A stretch of DNA of 64,000 bases from Lytechinus pictus (Eukaryota; Echinodermata; Echinoidea; Temnopleuroida; Toxopneustidae): NCBI RefSeq assembly GCF_037042905.1, contig NC_087249.1, positions 40,135,401 through 40,199,400 of the forward strand. Reading direction: 5' to 3'. Position 1 is the stretch's first letter. Each line of letters begins with the position of its first letter. Made by a program: the position numbers and the translations under genes. Below the pieces are notes generated by a model. That model was not told where the DNA came from. It saw nothing but the letters and a program-made list of their open reading frames with translations, and made no database searches. Below, piece by piece: positions 24,401 through 34,223 of this stretch.

Positions 24401-27400
24401 GTTGAATTGTATCCCACCGCTGCCACCACAACATTAAATTAACATATCCCTCCCTTTTGTGCACCTTCAATAAGCTGTGTTGGTTTTTTTTTAGCAGGAA
24501 ATCCATTCGGCCGTTGCTATGACTTTCCACTTTTTTCCAACATATGGGGTTTTTTGTAGAAAACTAGAATTTATAATTTCCATGCATCTTGTTCAATTTC
24601 CAGGCTCTGTATCCTCAAAGGTTATTCAACCAAACCACACATTTCAATATCTGTATGAAAGTATCTTTCATTTCATTATTGGTAATATTCTGTTCTTCTT
24701 TAAAAACAATATTTTTTTTTTAATTGTATGCTAAGGAGCCTTCAGGTCGTATTACATGGGGGACTTACGAGGTACAATATTTTGCATCGGATAGCAGTGG
24801 GAACACGGCTTCCTGCACCACGTCTGCGACTGTCCAAGGTAGGTGGTGTCTTTGCTGTACATTTAGTTGTCCTGGTGGGTGTTTCATAAAGCTGTTTGTA
24901 AGTTACGAGTGACTTTATGAATGACTGGTGTTCCTTTATTGAGGTATACTAGTATTATGCACACCAAATTTTCACTGATGTTGATTTAGCTCCTCAGAAA
25001 GGATCACTGGTCATTTGTAAAGTCACTCATAATTTACAAACAGTTTAAGAAACACCCACTTGAGTGTGACTTGTGGGGCATTGAACGAAAGTTGCGTTTG
25101 ATTCCAAATCAATCATAAGTCCACAAATCAAGCACAAGTCATTTGATAAAATGAAAATTTGTAGTTGATTTGCATTCAATTGCAACTCAACTTTCTAAAA
25201 ACATGCCAGTATTTGTGATTTGGGGGCTTCGGCTTCAATTGCAACGGGACATAACTTTCTTGCAACTTCGCGTTAAAGTCATGTTTAAGTTGTAACGTGG
25301 ATGTATTATGTAACATTCATTGATGCATACTTGGTAGTGCCTGTCCCTAAGCACTTGGTAATTGGAACTAACATAATAGAGTCCCCCCAGAAGCAGATAT
25401 GTTGAAGGGCAAACAATGAACATTTGTCCATAAAAACGTGACGGATTATAATTTTGATGGTCTGATGCACAGTTAATTTCCCAATGTTGTGTCCTTCACT
25501 GCTGCATCATCCAAGAACGCTCCATTACAAAATGCTCATCAAGGTTTTCCCACTAATTGAGGGAATAAAATGTTACATTGTTTGACGTTTGACCTGCAGC
25601 TCTTTCTGAAGATTGCGGGATCCTTAACGGTCCTCTAAACGGCAACCACTTCTGCACAGCCTGGCTCAACGGCCAGATATGCCAACCGACCTGCTTATCG
25701 GGGTTTTCTTTCTTTGATGGTCCTCTGACTTCGCCCACATACATATGCGGACGGGATGGACGTTGGGACCCAGCGAAAAAAGCGCCAGACTGCACAGCAT
25801 ATTCGCTTGTTAGAAACTCGTCAGTGCCGTGTGCACCCGGGAAAGAGATGAAGGATTACCCAGCACTGGGAGGAGTGGCATGCAGTAAGGTTTAATCCCA
25901 GAGTTATTTCCAATTGCATGTCAATAGATAATTTCTCAATGAATCTAATATAAAAAATCAATATCTAAATTTCAGTACACTACTTTTCTTCTTTCTCTCT
26001 GTAATACTGACCCTACTGGTGAATATAAAGCATATATTATTTAATACACAGTGTGTTTTGGTCCTATGGAACAACTCAAAATATTTCCCCCCCCCCCCCA
26101 AAAAAAAAAAAAAAACAGAGACCTCCTAACATTAAAATAATTTCTTTTTTATAGCTATCTTAGGTAGATGTTAAACTAGCAACTACAAGTTACATGACAC
26201 ACCTATGTCCCTCCTACACAGTCTATGTCCATCTTGTTTCCTGTATATCTTAGACCAAGTGTCAATAAAATGTGGGTGAGGTGAGGGAATTAATATTCAT
26301 GTACAATACAGAAAGATGAGAGATTCCAAGGAAAAATCGAAAGCTACTCTGGTCTTTGTCCATCTTGTCATCAACTTTCCTTGGGAAATGAGAGATTCCT
26401 AGGAAAATACACAGTGACTGTCTTTGTTCATCTTGTCATCTGTTTTCCTTGGAATCTCTCATCTTTCTGTCCTGCATGGAGATAATGATTCCCCTTATCT
26501 CAACCCATATTAAATTGCCACTTGCTCTACATCCACATGGTCCGATCCTAGTTTCTCTACAACCAGTTCATCTAGTAACCAATTGGTCTTATTGCTATTT
26601 ATGTTCATTTATATTTTTTCTCATTACAGTTAGCCCGGCTCACACTATGCGATTTGTTGCGATCCAATTTTCAAAGAAATCGTAACATTTGACATGAACA
26701 TTCCAACCAATAAATTCTTAGCGATAGAGGTCAGTAGGACTACTGAAATCAAAATTCAATGTAGTTCTAGGCTCAATGTAGGAATAAAAGCAAATTCAAT
26801 TCTAAATCGTAATGACGTCATCATCGGCTGCGACAAGAAGCCAATTTGGACTTTACTCTGAGAACAGGGCTTGCATCAAAGCAAAATTATGATTTCATTA
26901 TTCCTAACATTATGCCGAACTTCAAATAAAGTAATTTTTCTTTTTGGAAATTTCATATTTAATGCAAAATGTGATTCTTAAAAAAATAACATCATATCGT
27001 ATCGCACAGTGTGAGATGGGCTTTATACCCACTTTGTCTCATACATACTTCGTCTAACCCTACTTAGTCTGTAAGGTTAAAGGAACTGCTTTAAATCTAA
27101 TTTTCAATGACAAACTGCAAAATGATAAGTCGACAAAGCGAATATTAGACCATCTGGGCATCAGACTAAATGACAGTTGGACCAAGTGATGGTTGGACCA
27201 AATGGTAATTAGACCAAATTGATAGTCGGACAAGTTGGTTTAGCCTCATGATTGGCTTGTTTCACAGCTTGAACATAGCATGAACCTAAGCTATTTGTAA
27301 ATTTGACAGTGGATTGCCCTCGAGGGATGTACTCATCTGACCTAGGACCAGCCACCCAGCCCATCTGCAAGCCATGTCCTCAGGGTCTCTATCAGGACAG

Positions 27401-28163
27401 GCAAGGCCAAATCTCCTGCCTTGCATGCCCCACTGAGACGACGACCACCTCCACAGGAACCATCAACGTTGGGCAATGCACAAGTAAGAATACCGGTGGG
27501 TGTTTCATAAAGCTGTTCGTAAGATACGAATGACTTTACGCACGACTGGTAACCCTTTCTCATGCCAAGTGATATCCCTATGTAATTGAGTTAGGACCTA
27601 AGATCATGTTCCAGTCGTGCGTAACTTTGCGATCAGCTTAATGAAACACCCAGGTCCCATATTCTGACTCCTTCCGAGTCTTTGGTTGATGAATTCGATT
27701 GATGAATGGATTTGATTGATGAAATGAACTTATTAATAAAAGCATTAAATAAAGGAATAAATTTCATTGATAAATGAATATAGGCCTGATTTATCAATGA
27801 ATTTAATTAATGAATTCCATTGACGAATTTGATTAATGAATGAATTTCATTGATGAATGAAAATAGGCCTAACTGATAAATTAATTCAATTAATACATGA
27901 ATTAATTGATTAATGAATTTAGTAAAAAAATGATAAGTCATTAGAGGTCTAATTAATATCAAATTGATTTATTGATAAATGAATTTAACTGATAAAGGTA
28001 TTAAATTGATAAATCAATTGATAAATTAGATAAACTGATGAATGAATTTACTTGATGAATGAATGCAATTGATAAATAAGTTTGATTGAAGAATAATTTC
28101 ATCAATTTTCTCATCAATGCAGGTCTTACAGCAGAAGGCACTGGAACCGAACCTCAGCCTTGA
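15346..28163 (+). CDS. Secreted EGF/sushi/HYR/GCC2_GCC3 protein, 3' part of an SVEP1 (polydom)-like gene
   Basis: Eleven exons join in frame: 15346-15474, 17380-17502, 18654-18737, 19891-20001, 20801-20992, 21865-22089, 23810-23946, 24736-24838, 25600-25884, 27310-27483, 28123-28163 (stop TGA). Module boundaries are phase 1, as usual for shuffled extracellular domains; only the HYR2 split is phase 0. Order: two cbEGF domains, two sushi (CCP) domains, HYR1, HYR2, a sushi-like cysteine-rich exon, and one GCC2_GCC3 module ending in a short Thr/Glu/Pro tail. All parts are cysteine-rich and extracellular in type; there is no transmembrane segment, so secretion into matrix or coelomic fluid is inferred. 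Signal peptide and earlier exons lie upstream and were not found. SVEP1 combines the same modules, but orthology is not shown. Confidence 0.85.
15675..15835. repeat. Palindromic MITE fragment in intron 1
   Basis: CCATCCAATGGTAACTTTAA is mirrored by AGTTACCATTGGATGG about 75 bp away, with the TGATTTTGATTGGCTGTTG core shared with the fragment at 3378. Confidence 0.7.
15980..16222. mobile_element. MITE with ACACTGT-type ends, rich in AACACC
   Basis: The left end ACAGAAAAAACTGTGGTGTT and the right end AACCACAATTTTTACAGTGT are imperfect inverted repeats. The inside is filled with GGTGTTA/TAACACC blocks. Confidence 0.6.
17380..17502 (+). CDS. Exon: calcium-binding EGF domain 2
   Basis: Phase 1-1. 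Encodes DVDECS...[16 protein letters not shown]...GRTCT, a second complete cbEGF module. Acceptor TTCTTCTAG, donor GTGAAC. Confidence 0.9.
17510..17680. repeat. CA-rich microsatellite
   Basis: Irregular ACACACAC/ATACACA tract directly after the EGF2 exon. Confidence 0.85.
17690..17955. mobile_element. Short TIR element (MITE)
   Basis: CGCGAAGCAGAACGCTT near 17695 and AAGCGTTCTGCATCGCG near 17936 form inverted ends of a roughly 265-bp element without coding capacity. Confidence 0.65.
18125..18300 (+). mobile_element. tRNA-derived SINE fragment
   Basis: Contains a B-box-like GTGGGTTCGATCCCC, then TTATAAAATGTGTCCT...GACAGGCGCTCA and AGGACCCGCTGGGAGAACAG. The same order of blocks occurs in the full SINE at 21519-21745. 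The A-box half is missing or decayed. Confidence 0.75.
18654..18737 (+). CDS. Exon: first half of sushi domain 1
   Basis: Phase 1-1. Encodes [19 protein letters not shown]..., the CPPL..P.NG start of a CCP module that is completed by the next exon. Acceptor TTGCTTGCAG, donor GTATGT. Confidence 0.85.
18773..19378. mobile_element. Long-TIR MITE, family 1 copy 1
   Basis: TTTAAAGGTCAAGTCCACC at the left and GGTGGACTTGTCCTTTAAAG at the right begin arms of roughly 180 bp. The arms are reverse complements and share the ATCGGATGTAAAATAAGAAAGT block. The second copy is at 30893-31494. Confidence 0.9.
19891..20001 (+). CDS. Exon: second half of sushi domain 1
   Basis: Phase 1-1. Encodes [17 protein letters not shown]...[16 protein letters not shown], with the conserved cysteines, glycine and tryptophan of the CCP fold. 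Donor GTAAGA. Confidence 0.88.
20040..20475. repeat. Purine-rich GAA/AAG simple repeat
   Basis: Long AAGAAGAAGA and AATAATAATATGATGATGAT tracts between the sushi 1 and sushi 2 exons. The block is internally duplicated with period about 190 bp. Confidence 0.9.
20801..20992 (+). CDS. Exon: sushi domain 2
   Basis: Phase 1-1. A whole CCP module in one exon: [16 protein letters not shown]...[13 protein letters not shown]...[16 protein letters not shown]. Donor GTAAGT. Confidence 0.9.
21519..21745 (+). mobile_element. tRNA-derived SINE
   Basis: A-box-like TGGCTCAGTGGT and B-box GGTTCGACCCC are 35-40 bp apart as in a tRNA promoter. A unique body follows (AAGACTTATAAAAATGGGAC...GGGCCCGCCGGAAGAATAGC), then an AT-rich tail. 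Related copies are at 18125-18300 and, inverted, 61735-61920. The internal promoter marks it as Pol III driven; it is not a functional tRNA gene. Confidence 0.88.
21865..22089 (+). CDS. Exon: HYR domain 1
   Basis: Phase 1-1. Encodes [15 protein letters not shown]...[19 protein letters not shown]...SCTMMVTVI, matching the hyalin repeat pattern (CP start, GxTxVTFTA, CxxxVTV end). Donor GTAAAG. Confidence 0.88.
22233..22485. mobile_element. MITE with GGCGGATCCAGG ends
   Basis: The left end GGCGGATCCAGGTAGGGGCA and the right end ATCCTGGATCCGCCCCTG are inverted repeats around about 230 bp with TTTTTTTT runs. Confidence 0.75.
22785..23721. mobile_element. TIR-bounded element holding a ~160-bp tandem repeat with DR1 motifs
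   Basis: GTCTCACCTGCAT at the left end matches ATGCAGGTGAGAC at the right end. Inside, a unit with CGCACAGGATGTTCAGTGAT, CCAAGTTTCATGAACTAG and CAAAGTTCATTGACC repeats about five times (near 22848, 23010, 23169, 23332, 23524). Four units carry TGACCTTTGACCT. The right end has a CGCCGTCGCCGCC run. No transposase is present. Confidence 0.75.
23810..23946 (+). CDS. Exon: first half of HYR domain 2
   Basis: Phase 1 in, phase 0 out. Encodes [20 protein letters not shown]...[19 protein letters not shown]. Donor GTAAGT. Confidence 0.85.
24045..24440. repeat. Tandem repeat, ~80-88-bp unit, about 4-5 copies
   Basis: GATGGTGTTGGTTCATATCC, CACTGCTGCCACCACACCAT and AATGAACAGACACCAGACAC recur in order within the HYR2 intron. 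Minus-strand frames through it are artefacts of the repeat. Confidence 0.9.
24736..24838 (+). CDS. Exon: second half of HYR domain 2
   Basis: Phase 0 in, phase 1 out. Encodes [19 protein letters not shown], then [15 protein letters not shown], the A(T/S)DxSGNxAxC signature that closes an HYR domain. Donor GTAGGT. Confidence 0.88.
24875..25062. mobile_element. MITE family 2, copy 1 (GGGTGTTTCATAAAGCTG ends)
   Basis: GGTGGGTGTTTCATAAAGCT at the left pairs with ACAGTTTAAGAAACACCCAC at the right. AGTTACGAGTGACTTTA and TAAAGTCACTCATAATT lie just inside. Copies also at 27497-27655 and 55098-55265. Confidence 0.88.
25070..25250. repeat. Palindromic repeat rich in GATTTGC/GCAATTG
   Basis: The left side GGGGCATTGAACGAAAGTTGCG and right side GCTTCAATTGCAACGGGAC form imperfect inverted ends of a GGGCCC-type hairpin MITE. 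Confidence 0.5.
25600..25884 (+). CDS. Exon: sushi-like cysteine-rich module
   Basis: Phase 1-1. Encodes [17 protein letters not shown]...[15 protein letters not shown]...[18 protein letters not shown], a CCP-like module, then a linker ending [19 protein letters not shown]. Donor GTAAGG. Confidence 0.85.
25885..27309. other. Intron with inverted repeats and low-complexity tracts
   Basis: Holds a C/A homopolymer run at 26089-26115. An inverted pair AAAGATGAGAGATTCCAAGG / CCTTGGAATCTCTCATCTTT lies at about 26313 and 26447. A MITE spans about 26631-27023 with ends GCCCGGCTCACACTATGCGA / TCGCACAGTGTGAGATGGGC. A GGACCAAATGGT-like repeat lies at 27050-27240 and resembles 35070-35290. No exon was recognised. 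Confidence 0.7.
26631..27023. mobile_element. MITE with GCTCACACTATGCGA ends
   Basis: Terminal inverted repeats AGCCCGGCTCACACTATGCG and CGCACAGTGTGAGATGGGCT enclose about 390 bp with no coding potential. Confidence 0.75.
27310..27483 (+). CDS. Exon: GCC2_GCC3 (ephrin-receptor-like) cysteine-rich module
   Basis: Phase 1-1. Encodes [20 protein letters not shown], then [19 protein letters not shown] and [16 protein letters not shown]. This closely follows the family pattern CxPCPxGxYQxxxGQxxCxxCPxxTxTxxxG. Donor GTAAGA. Confidence 0.88.
27497..27655. mobile_element. MITE family 2, copy 2
   Basis: Same termini as 24875-25062 (GGTGGGTGTTTCATAAAGCT ... AGCTTAATGAAACACCCAGG). It begins 14 bp after the GCC2_GCC3 exon end. 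Confidence 0.88.
27690..28110. repeat. AT-rich degenerate tandem repeat (GATGAATGAATTTGATT-like)
   Basis: Repeated TTGATAAATGAATTTGATTGATGAAT words fill the last intron up to the final acceptor. Confidence 0.85.
28123..28163 (+). CDS. Terminal coding exon with stop
   Basis: Phase 1 in. Thirteen further residues ([12 protein letters not shown] after the split serine), then TGA at 28161-28163. The polypyrimidine acceptor is TTTTCTCATCAATGCAG. The 3' UTR follows; AATAAA at 28998-29003 is a possible but distant polyadenylation signal beyond a retrotransposon tail. Confidence 0.75.
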
Positions 28164-28599
28164 TCGTAAAGTACACTGTACAGGAAATCACCAGTTGCCA
28201 ACAGGAGTTATTTTCGTTCAGATTAGAGAACAATTCTGAATTTATCCGTAAATTTGGCATTATCATGCATTCATGAAGTTATAACATTTTCTGTTTCTTG
28301 TTCATCAAAACATTAATGATTGGTAAAAATTGATAGATGCTAGGCTAAACTATTGGTATGGGTGTATTGTATAATTGGTTTGACCAGACTTTGGGATGTG
28401 ATTGAATACCATACTCGGTGAACCAAAGCATGAGAATGTAAAGTAGGCCAAAAAGTTACTTAAAAAAAAGGTTTTGAAAAAAATACATTCTTGATTGATT
28501 TCCTTCCATAATGATAAAGGTAAGTGTCTGTACATGTGCATATCCAATATCAGGGCCTCTTCTAACAAGCACTTGCAATTGACTCAATGGAGTTCTGCG

Positions 28600-28920
28600 G
28601 CACCTGGAACCTTCGGGTAGTCACCTACAACTCACCCGGATTAAACTGACTCTTATCTCCCAAACATATGGTGAGCACTCATTTGCACATGCCTCTTCCG
28701 TCTTATGGAATGCACTTCCTAATTATATGAGAAATATAAATGATTTAGAAAAGTTTAAGACTTCCCTAAAAAAGTATGTTTAACTTGTAATGAATTCAGT
28801 GCCCAACACTCTTTACTTACTTTCTAATTTCTTTCCTTAATTTCATCCAAGTGCATAGGGACATGCGTTAATGTGTTATGCGCAATTAAAGAACTGAATA
28901 TTATTATTATTATTTAAGTT
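28600..28920 (+). mobile_element. 3' end of a non-LTR retrotransposon (reverse-transcriptase ORF C-terminus)
   Basis: Frame from 28643 to the TAA at 28781-28783 encodes TYGEHSFAHASSVLWNALPN, then YMRNINDLEKFKTSLKKYV. This matches the conserved C-terminus of LINE polyproteins (FxxAAPxLWNxLPxxxRxxxxxxxFKxxLKxxL). It is followed by about 120 bp of 3' UTR ending in a (TTA)n tail at 28900-28915, as in CR1/L2-type elements. It is 5'-truncated and sits in or just after the 3' UTR of the EGF/sushi gene. Confidence 0.85.
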
Positions 28921-29687
28921 CACAAGTGATTATTGCAACACTTATCTCTCAAGTACACCATTGAGTTCAATCTCCATTTGAATCTGATATGAATTTGAAT
29001 AAATGCTCTTTTTGCCCTGAACACGAATGAAAATGCGTCTTTGAATGTCTCAGACTCAATACTGATACATAGCAGTAAGGTGTTTGAGAGTCAGACAGGT
29101 GCTAGATCATAATAGTTTATTCTACTAGAGAGCCTTAATGAATGACAAATCTTGAACTCCATATTCTATCAAAATTACTCCAAATTTTATTTGGTCCATT
29201 TTACATAAAATCACATGCAATCATAATTTCAAAACATGCATAGATGAATTAAAATTACAAAGAACATTTTGCATTCATACCTGCTTCCTTATTCATCTCG
29301 AGCCTTCAATGTCATTTCTCTTGTAACATATGGATATCAAAATATTGTAATTAAAGAAATATTTCTATAACATATGCATCATAGGTCTAGCAAGAGTTAC
29401 GATCCCATTGGGCACATAGAAACAAAGTCTTCCAAATTGGTACATATTTTTCAATTATATAATGCCTAGCAGTCAATATCACATGTATGATACCAGTCTG
29501 AATTTCTTATCTAGCTGTTTTTTATAAAGAAATATACTCCACTCTGAGAGATGTGAGTTTAATTTGCTCCCAGATGGGGCAAGCAGCAGCAGTGCAGCAC
29601 TATGGACAGTAAACGTAAATCCCAAATGTAGTGTATATTTCTTTATATATTAAAACCAGAAAGATAAAAACACTTGTCCCATCTATA
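28921..29687. other. Intergenic, nothing recognised
   Basis: AT-rich DNA with no exon or clear repeat identified. Confidence 0.45.
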
Positions 29688-30892
29688 CACAACAAAAAAA
29701 GTAAGTCCCCCCTTAAACAAACATCAATAATTTCCGAACCAATGCGAGTTTTCAATATATTTTTACATGAGCGTGTAGGTAATTTTATAAGCTACCCTCT
29801 GAGTAAACGTTATGGACGTATATTACGTCATGCTTCAGTGAGCACCATCAGAAGGTAAAAATGTAACTTTTCAAAAGTCACGAGCCAAATATCATGATTT
29901 TGATTCCATTTTATTGGAACTAATTCCACATTCTCATGAAAAATAGTCAGAAGGCTTGTAAAAGGTACTTTCTAAAAGACGATACAACTTTTTTGGCTTA
30001 ATTTCACGGTTGAATAAAAACAAGTCCAAATTTGCTATAATTGGATTTTTTACACATTTCTATCATTAAAAATGATAGAATATGATGACAGTTATTTTTG
30101 GGAAGAGTATCTTTAACAATATTCATCATTTCACGGTTCAATGAACATTTATTGAAAACAAAAAATACGATTTTCAAATATAGGCAAGTATTGTTTCATT
30201 TTGGTAACTGAAAATGATATTTTCTCAACTTTTTCGTTATGTTCATGACCAATTAACATGCTTCAATGATTCAAAGGCGTTTAATCAAACATTCGTGCTT
30301 GAATGAACATGTGGAATGTGATTAGCTCTTTTTTACATTATTGGAAAAAATGCAATTTGTAACTATGGATATCTGTCACAAACCTCCTTGCATAGTTCAT
30401 TTGATTTGATTTTTATGAAAATCCCGATGTTTAATGCATCAGTGAGCACACAATATTAGAAAATTATGCAAATAAGAAGAAAGTTCGAGGCCTTGGCCCC
30501 ACTCTTTGCCGTATTGAATGGTTGTTTTGGTGTGCGCGCCTTTTGGATAGTGTTGCTCTGAAGCCATGTGCGAAGTTTCATGAAATAACTGTTGGCAGAA
30601 GTAACAAAAACTGTCCATGAAACAAACCCTCATTTCATATTTGTTAAAATTTTGACTTCCTCTCTCATAGACTTGTGTACATTATGGGTGCATATGTTTA
30701 AGAATAAGTAACCCCTTATTCAATATGGTGGAACTTGTTTTCAAGGCTGTCTTTAGCAATGTCATTTGGCAGTAATGTTTATCAACCTTATGGGCAGAAT
30801 TCTGTGCAAAAATGAAATTGATTTGTTTATTTATGGATGAGTGAGCACGCATCAAAGTGGGAAAATTTGTATTTTCAATGTCACAGACTCAT

Positions 30893-31494
30893 TTTAAAGG
30901 ACAAGTCCACCCAAACAAAAATTGATTTGAATAAAAAGAGAAAAATCCAACAAGCATAACACTGAAAATTTCATCAAAATCGGATGTAAAATAAGAAAGT
31001 CATGACATTTTAAAGTTTTGCTTAATTTCACAAAACAGTTATATGCACATCCTGGCTGGTATGCAAATGAGGAGACTATGACATCATCCACTCACTATTT
31101 CTTTTGTATTTTATTATATATGTGAAATATTCTAATTTTCTCCTCATTGTCAATTGATACGATTAATTCCTCCCTGAACATGTGGAATTAGCATTGTTTA
31201 ATACTACATGTATATGGTTCAGTCAAGTTGATTCTTATTGTCAAATCTATAAAAAATGAAATATTGTATAATTCAAACAATAAAAAACAAAAGAAATAGT
31301 GAGTAATGGACATCATCGACTGACTCACCTAGTTGTGCATATCACTGTCTTGTGAAAAATAAGCGAAAATTTAAAATGTCATAACTTCCTTATTTTACAT
31401 CAAATTTTGATGAAATTTTCAGCACTATGCTAGTTTGATCTTTCTCTATTTATTCAAGCCAGCATTTTTCTGGGGTGGACTTGACCTTTAAAGG
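30893..31494. mobile_element. Long-TIR MITE, family 1 copy 2 (nested)
   Basis: TTTAAAGGACAAGTCCACCC and GGGGTGGACTTGACCTTTAA ends with long inverted arms, the same family as 18773-19378. Confidence 0.9.
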
Positions 31495-31843
31495 GTAATA
31501 AAGTGAATATTGGGGGCAAATTTGGTTTCAAATGTGACTTAAATTGCTGTTGTTTTTATCATCCATCATTTCTATCACCACACACTTTCCGAACTTTAAA
31601 CATTTTCATGGTTGAGCGAGCACATTCGAAAACATAGGAATGAATACTCTTTATACTGCATAAATGTATTATTTTCCTAACAATTTCTCATGATCAGTTT
31701 AATTTATGGACAAATCAGTAGTGGATCCAGAAATTTAAAATGGGGGAGGGGCCTATAATCGGGGGAGCCACCAACATTTTCAAATTTTAACATTAAGTTG
31801 TAGAGGATACTACCATAAACCCCTATGATGATACGTCACAATA

Positions 31844-32035
31844 CAGGGGCCGCGGAACGTTTTTTTAAGTGGGGGGGGGGGGGACTGAGCCAAAAGTGGG
31901 GGGGGGGGCTGACTATGCAAAATATCACAATCGTATGGTCATTTTTACATCTTTGTACAATACTACATGCTTTTGGAAAAAAGTGGGGGGGGGCTGAAGC
32001 CACCCCCTCCCCCGCTTCCGCAGCCCCTGCAATAC
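31844..32035. mobile_element. Small G-rich hairpin MITE
   Basis: CAGGGGCCGCGGAACG at the left and CGCTTCCGCAGCCCCTG at the right are inverted ends. G-runs of 8-15 bases sit just inside. Confidence 0.6.
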
Positions 32036-32837
32036 ATTGTGCTCAGTCAACCATGAACATACGATATCAAAATTGTGTGTGGAGTGGCTTAATGATGGAT
32101 AGTAAAACAGCATAACACTATAAAATTCACCTAAAAACAACTTTTGCCCAATTTTGTATTTGCACAAACTGAAGAACGACTCTTGTGACTTTAAAAAATG
32201 GTCATTTTAATTCAATCTTTAATTACTCATGCATTACTCAACCGATCAATCTCATTTTCCCCCAGGAGTTGCTTAATGAGTGTAGAAAACCACCTACGAA
32301 AAATCATATCTCAAAATAATTCCGTTCAAAAGTTACAGCAATTTGATTTAGGGGGACTTACTTTTTTTGTTGTGTATAGAAGTGTTTCATAATGCTGTTG
32401 TAGAGTCATGCATTTTAAAATTAAGCACAACCAGAATATGAAGTGCCAAGGTATATAAACTACACACTTTTTTTCTTGATTTTTTTTTTAGTGGGACAGT
32501 TTTATTCCTAATAATCTCATCTATTGTGTACCTAAAGCCTGTATAAGCTATTTTGGAAAGCTGGAATACATGTACATCAAATGTGAACGCAATCTAGTTT
32601 CTTTCCAAACTTGTATTGGTTTTTAAAACCTTTGATTTGTCTGTTTGGTATACTTTTTTTTTTTGCTTTCTCATAATATGAAATTAAAATTTAAACCTTA
32701 AACAAACAATGAATCAATCTATAGATGTGGGATTAGTTGTCAAATTTCTTCATTTTTTTCTTGCTCAAATTCATAAAAGTCTCTGATGCCTCCAAAGAAA
32801 ACATCGCCAATCATTGCATACCTTTTTTAAGCAAACA

Positions 32838-33040
32838 TGGGCAATTCCATAAAATATGTATGTCGACCCCATGTATGTGGGACCTTCATGAAATTATCTG
32901 TCCCTTATTTCTCGTTCTCATGACAGTCTGTAATGCTCTCAAATGACCATGATTTGGTCAGTTTATGAAGTGAAGTAAGATTTTAGAAAAATGGCGGTCG
33001 GACGCACAAAAAGGTTGCATATTTCATGGAAAAGCAAACG
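32838..33040. mobile_element. MITE family 3, copy 1
   Basis: GGGCAATTCCATAAAATATG begins the element. CCATGTATGTGGGACCTTCA, GACAGTCTGTAATG and CAGTTTATGAAGTGAAG follow, ending near ATTTCATGG. A second copy in kinesin intron 8, at 58883-59089, has the same order. Confidence 0.8.
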
Positions 33041-34110
33041 GTACAAGCAATCTCCATACAGTTGACAGTGATGTGACTTTGAGATTGAAAAGCGCCCTCT
33101 TGAGGTGACAAATATTGCATTATGATGGCTTCCTTTAAAAGGAAAAATTTCTAAAACATCAACAACTTTGGACAAGAAAATGAAGACAAAAACTATGCAG
33201 TTCATATTATTGATGGCTGAGAATCCAGACCAAAATAATTTGTCAGGTAAAATTGCAAAACACATCACTAAAGCATGTTTATATTTCATATTATTTATAT
33301 CAATTTCTTTTTCAAACAAACATTCAGACAATGCAATAACGAACTGGAACTGTGGCATACTTTGTTGGGGAGGATTTACAAAACCTTAAGAGAGGTTTAA
33401 TGAAGGATATTGTACCAAACATATAAAAAGTTAAAGATCAATATATCCCACTTTAATTGCCACTACTGGTTGAAGGGATAAAAACAATAAAAAAGATATG
33501 AATTTGTCATGGAAGAAAATTACTATAATTCATATAAATCATTTGAGAGTCAGACGGCAATTACTGTGCCCTTGCATGATAAAAATATAATGTGCTCATC
33601 TACAAGATCAGCATAAACACTATGTTGGCTGGGGTATACCCTGTTCCTTTATAGGCATAGTTCATAACACTCCTACACTGTCAACTTATCAATGGACAAG
33701 TTTATGAAAGTTCTGTTTCACAGTTGGAATACATACTAGCTGCTGTGCTTCACTTTTCAAGACTGCATGTCAAACCCTAATTTTGCAGCTACCGTGATAT
33801 ATGTTTGTATTTTGACTCGTGATTCATTTTCCTGATTCTCGCTTATGAGGTCGCATAAACGCGGCCTTAGAACACAATGTTTGTGCAGACATTTTTTTAT
33901 TTTTGAATGGCTTAGAATTCAACACTATATGACTTTCACTCCATATCCTATGCAAGGCAAGTTGCATACAAGCAGTCAAACTTATTTGATTACATTTTCT
34001 CGATACCTCACATATCGGTCCAACACTTTAAAAAAATACAAGGCCTGGAAACAACAACTAACCACCACTCCTCCCATCCATTATGCACATTGACACTAGC
34101 TTAACAAGCC
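33041..34110. other. Intergenic between the 2.7-kb element and HPF1
   Basis: Contains a Harbinger-like terminus at 33770-33866 (GAGGTCGCATAAACGCGGCC followed by TTA), the same family as 8268-9166. No gene is recognised. Confidence 0.5.
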
Positions 34111-34116
34111 TTTATT
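34111..34116 (-). promoter_or_regulatory. Candidate HPF1 polyadenylation signal
   Basis: TTTATT on plus is AATAAA on minus, about 110 nt past the HPF1 stop codon. Confidence 0.55.
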
Positions 34117-34223
34117 TCTCATCTAAACAAAATGAAGGAAAATAAAAGACAAGGCATCACATCTCCAGAGCAATCAGTCACCTCTGACACCATTCAACAT
34201 GGCCGTAGAAAGAACACCTAGGG

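Larger units (their letters stand above)
29688..32374. mobile_element. 2.7-kb TIR element (Tc1/mariner-like ends), non-autonomous
   Basis: CACAACAAAAAAAGTAAGTC at the left is matched exactly by GACTTACTTTTTTTGTTGTG at the right. The match continues into CCCC/GGGG, and TA flanks both ends (29686-29687, 32375-32376). The interior has repeated (A/T)GAG(T/C)GAGCAC words and no intact transposase. It is interrupted by the MITE at 30893-31494 and by G-run repeats at 31720-32035. A short relative with similar ends is at 39707-39952. Confidence 0.8.

Noticed and set aside
31825..32115. 96-aa plus-strand Gly/Trp-rich frame
   Set aside because: Produced by G-runs of a hairpin MITE.
33168..33389. 73-aa plus-strand frame with a short hydrophobic stretch
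   Set aside because: No homology recognised and no splice or promoter support; overlaps an opposite-strand frame.
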